Assembly (NCBI GenBank): GCA_020050375.1
Contig: JAGVKR010000669.1
Location: 1 to 6,214, forward strand
DNA: 6,214 bases
Origin: Planctomycetales bacterium
Lineage (GTDB): Bacteria > Planctomycetota > Planctomycetia > Planctomycetales > Planctomycetaceae
Reading direction: 5' to 3'
A program made the position numbers and the translations under genes. Within the stretch, counting starts at the first letter, position 1, and every line of letters starts with the position of its first letter. Under the pieces are notes generated by a model. The model made no database searches. It was not told where the DNA came from and saw nothing but the letters and a program-made list of their open reading frames with translations. Of the stretch, positions 1 through 4,162 are shown piece by piece.

Positions 1-1110
1 CGCGATGAAATCGCCGACGGCTGGATTCGGCTGTTCGACGGCGAGACGATGTTCGGGTGGAAGGCCAATAACGACGAAAACAACTGGCAGATCACCGACT
101 GCGTTGTTCATGCCAACCAGGGTGAGCAGGGGCTGCTCGTCACGACGACCGAATTCGCCGATTACGAGCTGCGCTGCGACTTTCGGCTCGAAAAGGGGGG
201 CAACAGCGGCATCTTTCTGCGAACGCTGTTCAAACCGAAGGATCCCGTCACGGATTGCTACGAATTGAACATGTGCGATTCACATCCGAAATTCCCGACC
301 GGCAGCCTCGTCGGGATCGTCAAGCCCGACCGCGCCGTCTCGGGGGAAGAAGCCTGGCACACGTACCGGGTTGTCGCGCTCGGAAACAAGATCGACGTGG
401 AGCTGGACGGTGAGAAAATCCTTTCGTACACCGATTCGCGCCCCGTCGCCCGCCGTCGCGGCTTTATCGGCCTGCAGAAAAACGTCGGCAAGGCGGAGTA
501 CCGCAACGTCTTTCTGAAGCCGCTCTCCAGCACTCCGCTCTTCAACGGCAAAGACCTCGCCGGCTGGCGCGTCGTTCCCGGCGCGAAGAGCCAGTTCACC
601 GTCGACGACGGCACGATACACGTGAAGAACGGCGGCGGCTTCCTCGAAACCGAAAGTGTCTGGGGCGATTTTCTCCTCCAGGCCGAGATCCGCTCGAACG
701 GCAAGCACCTCAACAGCGGGATCTTCTTTCGCGCCATGCCGGGCACCGAGAAGGCCCCCTCCAACGGATACGAGGCGCAGGTTCACAACGGCTGGAAGGG
801 CGACGACCGCACCAAACCGATCGACTTCGGCACCGGAGCGATCTATCGCCGGATTCCGGCGCGGCGCGTCGTCTCCAGCGACTTCGAATGGTTCACGATG
901 ACCGTGGCGGCAACCGGCCCGCACATCGGCGTGTGGGTCGACGGCGAGCAGGTCACCGACTGGACCGACCCGCGCAAGCCAAGCGACAATCCCCGTGAGG
1001 GCCTACGAACGAAAGCGGGCCATTTCAGCCTGCAGGGGCACGACGTGACAACCGACTTGTCGTTCCGCAACCTGCGTGCGGCCGAGTTGCCGGCCGTCAA
1101 ATCAGAATAG
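1..1110 (+). CDS. Tandem DUF1080 (3-keto-disaccharide hydrolase domain) protein, 5' partial
   Basis: The frame is open from base 1 with no start visible, so the N-terminus (probably with a signal peptide) lies outside the window; 369 residues are visible, ending at TAG 1108-1110. There are two copies of the DUF1080/PF06439 beta-sandwich. Copy 1 opens with IRLFDGETMFGW (visible residues 9-20) and has NSGIFLR at 68-74. Copy 2 opens with PLFNGKDLAGW (179-189) and has NSGIFFRA at 238-245 and YEAQVHNG at 257-264. LFDG/FNG-x-x-L-x-GW, NSGIF and YE-x-Q/N are the family hallmarks. The family is a laminin-G-like fold, named for hydrolysis of 3-keto-disaccharides and abundant in planctomycetes, where members are usually exported. 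Substrate is not predictable here, and the internal ATG at 49 lies inside the first motif, so it is not the true start. It converges on the receiver-like gene with a 70-base gap. The family call is secure; catalytic function is inferred. Confidence 0.9.
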   Translation, partial: RDEIADGWIRLFDGETMFGWKANNDENNWQITDCVVHANQGEQGLLVTTTEFADYELRCDFRLEKGGNSGIFLRTLFKPKDPVTDCYELNMCDSHPKFPTGSLVGIVKPDRAVSGEEAWHTYRVVALGNKIDVELDGEKILSYTDSRPVARRRGFIGLQKNVGKAEYRNVFLKPLSSTPLFNGKDLAGWRVVPGAKSQFTVDDGTIHVKNGGGFLETESVWGDFLLQAEIRSNGKHLNSGIFFRAMPGTEKAPSNGYEAQVHNGWKGDDRTKPIDFGTGAIYRRIPARRVVSSDFEWFTMTVAATGPHIGVWVDGEQVTDWTDPRKPSDNPREGLRTKAGHFSLQGHDVTTDLSFRNLRAAELPAVKSE

Positions 1111-1180
1111 TGACCCGCGTCGGAGCGCCGGCCGGCTGACGTGCAGCTCAGATGGCGAATCCTCTCCGATGATCCGGAGC

Positions 1181-1981
1181 TCAGCCGCTCACCGCTGTCG
1201 CCGTTTTCAAATGCGACAAGAGCGTCACAAGCGGGGCCAGCTTGAACCAGACAGCGTCGGCGCCGGCGGCCCGCAGCTCGTCGGTCAGGTCGTCGCGGAC
1301 GAAGCCCAGGCACGCCACGATCGTCGCGTGCGGAAACTTGCTCCGCAGCGAATGCAGTTCTGCGGCGCGATCGCTCTTCCAAGGGTCGGCATCCCAGACG
1401 ATGGCCGTTGGAAACGTTGGATCTTTGAGGTCGACGACTGGATGGCCGCTGCAAGAGAACGCGACTGAAAGCATTCGTCGCCAGTGTCGATCCGGCGAAA
1501 CGACAGCGACCCGAGTCGCATCTGGCGATCGGTCGCGTGGGAAGGGATAGTCGACGGCGAATATCTCGCCCCGCCCGGCGGTGAGCGGAAGGGGTGCCGT
1601 TTCTCCTCGAATCGCGGCAAGCTCCCGCACGATCCGGTCTGGGGCGCACAATGCTGGCGAACGGACGGCGAGCGGCCAGTTGAGATGCGTCCGCCCTTCC
1701 GAATCGCACCAGGCGCCGCAGACGCAGACGATCCGCGCCAAAGGCGCAAGCGACAGTAGATTTCGAACGTCGCCGGCAGAAAACTGATCGGGCCACGTCT
1801 GGAGAGCCACGACCAGATCGGGAAACCATCGTTCCTCGATTGCGAATCGCCGCACGTCATCGACGCCGGGCGCCTGACGCACGATGGCGTTCTCCAAGCC
1901 CGAAACATACGCCACGACCGGCTGCATCTCCGGCGCCGATGGATCACCCAGCAGGACAATGGCCGAACTTGACTGCTTCAC
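1181..1981 (-). CDS. Unnamed protein with two tandem receiver (REC)-like domains, the first degenerate
   Basis: No named gene is recognised. With GTG at 1981 the product has 266 residues. The C-terminal half (about 156-259) follows the CheY-like receiver pattern: RVAVVSPD (acidic D164), AIVWDADP after a buried strand (D197 at the phosphoacceptor position), AGADAVWFK (K247 at the conserved Lys) followed by a final helix. The N-terminal half (about 8-125) also looks Rossmann/receiver-like: PDLVVALQTWP matches the usual PDLVLLDLMMP strand, but Leu replaces the Asp; ARIVCVCG resembles the next strand. No output, HTH or kinase domain is seen. It lies 41 bases after the CBS gene stop on the same strand, so co-transcription is likely. 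The frame is open upstream to 2224; GTG 2053 (31-base overlap with the CBS gene) is an alternative start, and neither has a good Shine-Dalgarno. The domain call rests on motif spacing only. Confidence 0.6.
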   Translation of the reverse strand: MKQSSSAIVLLGDPSAPEMQPVVAYVSGLENAIVRQAPGVDDVRRFAIEERWFPDLVVALQTWPDQFSAGDVRNLLSLAPLARIVCVCGAWCDSEGRTHLNWPLAVRSPALCAPDRIVRELAAIRGETAPLPLTAGRGEIFAVDYPFPRDRSPDATRVAVVSPDRHWRRMLSVAFSCSGHPVVDLKDPTFPTAIVWDADPWKSDRAAELHSLRSKFPHATIVACLGFVRDDLTDELRAAGADAVWFKLAPLVTLLSHLKTATAVSG

Positions 1982-2022
1982 GGTTCCATCGACGGTTCGA
2001 AACCAACGTGCGGGAAAGCCGA

Positions 2023-2535
2023 CTAGCTGCGCGACTGCGCGTACTTGACGCACAAAAATCGCAAAATGTCGCGCGTCGACAACAGCCCCACTGGAATCGC
2101 AGAGGAATTCACAACCGGCAGATGGCGATAGCCCCCCAGATCCATCGACTGCAGGGCGAAGCCGATCGAGTCGGTCTTGGTCACTGTCGTGGGAGAGGGG
2201 GTCATGAATTCGGAAACCGGGCAATCCAGACGCGCCTGATCGCCCGCCACCTTGTTGAGCACGTCGCGCTCCGAGAAGACGCCGAGAAGCCGGCCGGCCT
2301 CTTCGACGAGCACGCAGCCGATTTTTTTCTCGGCCATCAGCGTCACGACTTCACGGACCGACGTTTCCGGAGAAACGCAGATCGGCTCGCGGGCGCAGAG
2401 CACGGTGATCGGATGCGCGGTGATGCTCTGCTCGACTTCGTTTCCCTGCGGATCGAAGACGCTCAGTGCGATCCCGCATGCCTGACACTCGTCGTTGCCC
2501 TCGACATTGTTGTAACCGCAATCGGGGCACTTCAT
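2023..2535 (-). CDS. Zinc-ribbon plus CBS-domain-pair protein
   Basis: 170 residues. An N-terminal zinc ribbon has C3-x2-C6 and C17-x2-C20. It is followed by a linker and two CBS motifs forming a Bateman module: CBS1 about 48-100 (ICVSPETSVREVVTLMAEKK, GVFSERD at 85-91) and CBS2 about 106-163 (MTPSPTTV, YRHLPVV at 136-142, GLLSTRD at 150-156). The S-x-R-D ends of both motifs are the usual ribose/phosphate contacts of CBS modules that bind AMP, ATP, SAM or NAD. No enzyme or transporter domain is attached and no signal peptide or membrane segment is present, so it is probably a cytoplasmic sensor or regulator acting through a partner. The start ATG at 2535 is preceded by GGAGG (complement of 2544-2548) at 8-base spacing. 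The in-frame ATG at 2613 is rejected because it sits at the predicted transcription start and adds 26 non-conserved-looking residues. It is first gene of a probable pair with the receiver-like protein. Confidence 0.88.
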   Translation of the reverse strand: MKCPDCGYNNVEGNDECQACGIALSVFDPQGNEVEQSITAHPITVLCAREPICVSPETSVREVVTLMAEKKIGCVLVEEAGRLLGVFSERDVLNKVAGDQARLDCPVSEFMTPSPTTVTKTDSIGFALQSMDLGGYRHLPVVNSSAIPVGLLSTRDILRFLCVKYAQSRS

Positions 2536-2540
2536 GGCAT

Positions 2541-2550
2541 CTTCCTCCCT
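2541..2550 (-). promoter_or_regulatory. Strong Shine-Dalgarno of the CBS gene
   Basis: On the minus strand the sequence reads AGGGAGGAAG, with GGAGG eight bases before the ATG at 2535. It is the best ribosome binding site in the window and decides the start in favour of 2535 over the in-frame ATG at 2613. Confidence 0.8.
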
Positions 2551-2617
2551 GCAAGCGCGACAAGAGACTTCAGGAAATGAGTTCCGACCACATGACCGCG
2601 GCGGCCGGGACATTCCG

Positions 2618-2626
2618 ATTATACCA
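2618..2626 (-). promoter_or_regulatory. Extended -10 promoter of the CBS/receiver gene pair
   Basis: The minus strand reads TGGTATAAT: a perfect TATAAT (2623-2618) preceded by TGn, the extended -10 form recognised by sigma-70-type factors. Sixteen bases further upstream is only a weak -35 (TTCCTT), as is common with extended -10 promoters. Transcription would begin near 2611, leaving a leader of about 75 bases before the ATG at 2535. This is a sequence match only, but it stands out in GC-rich DNA and is well placed. Confidence 0.6.
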
Positions 2627-2659
2627 AAATCGGCCGGCTAAGGAACCCGGCAATTCCGG

Positions 2660-2685
2660 GACAAGACGGGCCCGGGAACCTTGTC
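2660..2685. repeat. Inverted repeat GACAAG / CTTGTC around a GGGCCCGGG core
   Basis: GACAAG (2660-2665) is exactly complementary to CTTGTC (2680-2685), with a 14-base interval holding the palindrome CGGGCCCG (2667-2674). Just before it, CCGG (2648-2651 area) and CCGGG (2656-2660) flank AATT. The symmetry lies upstream of both divergent genes, so it could be an operator or an RNA hairpin. No known operator consensus is recognised, and GC-rich DNA produces such palindromes by chance. Confidence 0.3.
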
Positions 2686-2792
2686 GCCCCGACGCATTTT
2701 GGCATCCCGACCTATTGCTTATTCCGTCTACGGCATTCCCTGCGTGCAACCTCCAGCAATGTGCTATTTCGTTTCGACCCCACTTCGGCTCG

Positions 2793-2822
2793 TTTTCATT
2801 TTGAACCGGTTCGCGGTAGCAT
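2793..2822 (+). promoter_or_regulatory. Possible promoter of the TIM-barrel gene
   Basis: TTTTCA (2793-2798) and TAGCAT (2817-2822) each match four of six bases of the sigma-70 -35 and -10 consensus and are separated by 18 bases. Transcription would start near 2829, about 49 bases before the ATG. The match is weak and other combinations are possible. Confidence 0.25.
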
Positions 2823-2877
2823 CACCGATCGTCCTTGAAATGCAACCTGTCCGTTCCGCTCCCGTGAGGTGCTTCTG

Positions 2878-3747
2878 ATGAGTATTTCCGCCCAAATCGA
2901 ATTGAATCGTCGCCAGTTCCTGCACGCCGGCGCCATTGGGATGACGGCCGTCGCAGCCGGCGCGCTGTCGCTCCCGGCCGACGAGAAGAAAGTCGACGAG
3001 AAAAAGGCCGACCCCTATCGCGGCTTCAAGATGGGCATTCAGAGCTACACGCTGCGGGACTTCAAAGTCAAAGCGGCCCTCGAGGCTTCCTCGAAGCTCG
3101 GGTTGAAGTTCTGGGAGTCTTTTCCCGGCCACATTCCGGTCAGTTCAGTCCCCAAGGTCATTGCCGAGCAGAAGGCGCTGCTGGCCGAATCGGACGTCAA
3201 GCTCGTGGCTTTCGGCGTAGTCGGGTTTGATGAAAACGAAACGAAGGCGCGCGAGGTCTTCGATTTCGCCAAAGCGATCGGGATCGTGAGCATCAGCGCC
3301 GACCCGAAAAACGAACCGGCGACATTCAAGCTGCTCGACAAGCTCGTCGACGAATACGGAATCAATATTGCCATCCACAATCACGGCCCGAAGAGCCGCT
3401 GGAACAAGATCGATGACGTCGTGAACGTCGTCAAAGATCATCACCCGCGAATCGGCGCCTGCGTCGATACGGGGCACTATTTGCGAAGCAGCGAGAACCC
3501 GGTCGAAGCGATCGAACGACTGAAAGGGCGGGTGTTTGGCGTCCATCTCAAGGATGTCAAAGACGCCAAGGTGTTCAAGATTCTCGGGGACGGCGACCTC
3601 GACATCCTCGGCTGTCTCCGCGAGTTGCACAAGCAGAAGTACCAATACTGCCTGGCGCTCGAATACGAAGAGAACCCGCAGAACCCCGTCCCTGACCTCG
3701 AAATCTGCCTGAAGAACGTCCGCGCTGCGATGGAAAAGCTGGATTGA
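2878..3747 (+). CDS. Tat-exported sugar phosphate isomerase/epimerase-like TIM barrel (AP_endonuc_2 family)
   Basis: 289 residues. The N-terminus carries a twin-arginine signal, NRRQFLHAG (10-18), then a hydrophobic stretch to about residue 33. A charged linker with a repeated DEKK (35-45) follows, then an AP-endonuclease-2-type (PF01261) barrel. Candidate divalent-metal and catalytic residues are present: HNHG (167-170), DTGH (D197, H200), HLKD (H223), D238/D240 in GDGD and LEYE (E262, E264). Family members isomerise or epimerise sugars or inositols, and relatives act in 3-keto-sugar and C-glycoside cleavage; substrate cannot be told here. Export by Tat implies folding with its metal in the cytoplasm first and work in the periplasm or as a lipid-anchored protein (no lipobox seen). 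ATG 2878 is chosen over GTG 2869 because GAGGTG (2866-2871) gives a ribosome binding site six bases before it. It is divergent from the CBS gene and converges on the lipoyl-fold gene. Confidence 0.9.
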   Translation: MSISAQIELNRRQFLHAGAIGMTAVAAGALSLPADEKKVDEKKADPYRGFKMGIQSYTLRDFKVKAALEASSKLGLKFWESFPGHIPVSSVPKVIAEQKALLAESDVKLVAFGVVGFDENETKAREVFDFAKAIGIVSISADPKNEPATFKLLDKLVDEYGINIAIHNHGPKSRWNKIDDVVNVVKDHHPRIGACVDTGHYLRSSENPVEAIERLKGRVFGVHLKDVKDAKVFKILGDGDLDILGCLRELHKQKYQYCLALEYEENPQNPVPDLEICLKNVRAAMEKLD

Positions 3748-3790
3748 GAGCAGCAGCTCCGTTTAGCCGCGAGGCGCAGCCGAGTGCCGT

Positions 3791-3800
3791 GTCGCGCGAC
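3791..3800. repeat. Ten-base perfect palindrome in the convergent gap
   Basis: GTCGCGCGAC is its own reverse complement and lies in the 69-base space (3748-3816) between the convergent TIM-barrel and lipoyl-fold genes. It might help end transcription in both directions, but no T-tract follows on either strand, so it is not called a terminator. Confidence 0.3.
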
Positions 3801-3816
3801 GACCGAAAGACTGCTA

Positions 3817-4053
3817 TCACTGCTCAATCCACGCCACAACGTCGCCTGGCGCCACGAGCGCATCGAGATCCCTCTCGATGCGCGCGAGTCGGCCGTCGCA
3901 TTCCGCGGCGACGTCGCAGGTGATCCCGCTGATTTGCACCTCGAACAGCCGATCTCCCTGCTCGACGGCATCCCCCGGATCGACGAACCACGCACTGATC
4001 CGCAGTTCGTGCCCCGCACTCCCCAGATCAGGAACAACGACGGGAGTGAGCAT
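3817..4053 (-). CDS. Small lipoyl/biotinyl-fold protein lacking the modifiable lysine
   Basis: 78 residues from ATG 4053 to TGA 3819-3817. The pattern matches a single lipoyl/biotinyl (PF00364-like) hammerhead domain: VVVPDLG start (5-11), AWFVDPGDAVEQGDRLFEV (21-39), hairpin, CDG (62-64 region preceded by ECDGRL), then VAPGDVVAWI at 67-76. In lipoyl domains the hairpin reads about EVETDKATVEVPAP; here it is EVQISGITCDVAAE, placing Gly43 where the modified Lys should be. The protein contains no lysine anywhere, so attachment of lipoate or biotin is excluded. It may be a structural or binding domain or a dedicated subunit whose partner is unknown. It lies 85 bases downstream of the glycosyltransferase on the same strand and may be co-transcribed, with a weak GGGCGA ribosome site. 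The frame is open to 4230, but that part overlaps the glycosyltransferase and a repeat, so the ATG at 4053 is preferred. Confidence 0.75.
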   Translation of the reverse strand: MLTPVVVPDLGSAGHELRISAWFVDPGDAVEQGDRLFEVQISGITCDVAAECDGRLARIERDLDALVAPGDVVAWIEQ

Positions 4054-4101
4054 AATGTCGCCCGTTCGGTGACAGCAAATCGCAGAAGACAGAGCGACAG
4101 A

Positions 4102-4122
4102 GGATTCGGGATTCAGCATTCG
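4102..4122. repeat. Intergenic heptad array, three units of GGATTCG type
   Basis: Three successive 7-base units are read on the + strand: GGATTCG (4102-4108), GGATTCA (4109-4115), GCATTCG (4116-4122). The array fills part of the 85-base gap between the glycosyltransferase and the lipoyl-fold gene. It is followed by GGGGAACTCCCC (4122-4133), a short palindromic hairpin without a T-tract. The unit resembles the arrays at 5239-5343 and 6144-6168. Confidence 0.65.
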
Positions 4123-4134
4123 GGGAACTCCCCA

Positions 4135-4162
4135 TCTCTCATTCTCTCCGTCTCTCATTCTC
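4135..4162. repeat. Twelve-base direct repeat at the 3' end of the glycosyltransferase gene
   Basis: TCTCTCATTCTC occurs at 4135-4146 and again, identically, at 4151-4162, separated by TCCG. The first copy contains the stop codon of the glycosyltransferase (TGA, complement of 4139-4141) and the second encodes part of its charged GEREENERRRE tail. The tail therefore looks derived from the repeat. Confidence 0.75.

Larger units (their letters stand above)
2536..2877. other. Divergent intergenic region between the CBS gene and the TIM-barrel gene
   Basis: This 342-base stretch between divergently transcribed genes has no convincing coding sequence. It contains the CBS leader, ribosome binding site and extended -10 promoter (2541-2626), a GC-rich symmetrical patch (2643-2685), and a less GC-rich part (about 2695-2830) where the promoter of the TIM-barrel gene should lie. 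No riboswitch or small-RNA fold is recognised. Confidence 0.7.

Noticed and set aside
280..924. Minus-strand open frame (214 codons) antisense to the DUF1080 gene
   Set aside because: The opposite strand has clear family motifs; this frame is a codon-bias shadow with no independent support.
1111..1180. Terminator between the convergent DUF1080 and receiver-like genes
   Set aside because: CTCCG/CGGAG (1164-1168, 1175-1179) could make a five-base stem and GCCGGCCGGC is palindromic, but no T-tract follows on either strand.
843..1829. Long minus-strand open frame (328 codons) spanning the gap between the DUF1080 and receiver-like genes
   Set aside because: It overlaps both genes in another frame, its translation is arginine/serine-rich without any recognisable fold, and it is typical of GC-rich shadow frames.
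1840..2580. Plus-strand open frame (246 codons) opposite the CBS and receiver-like genes
   Set aside because: It is rich in Arg/His/Ala with no domain, and runs antisense to the zinc-ribbon/CBS gene, which has unambiguous motifs and a strong ribosome site.
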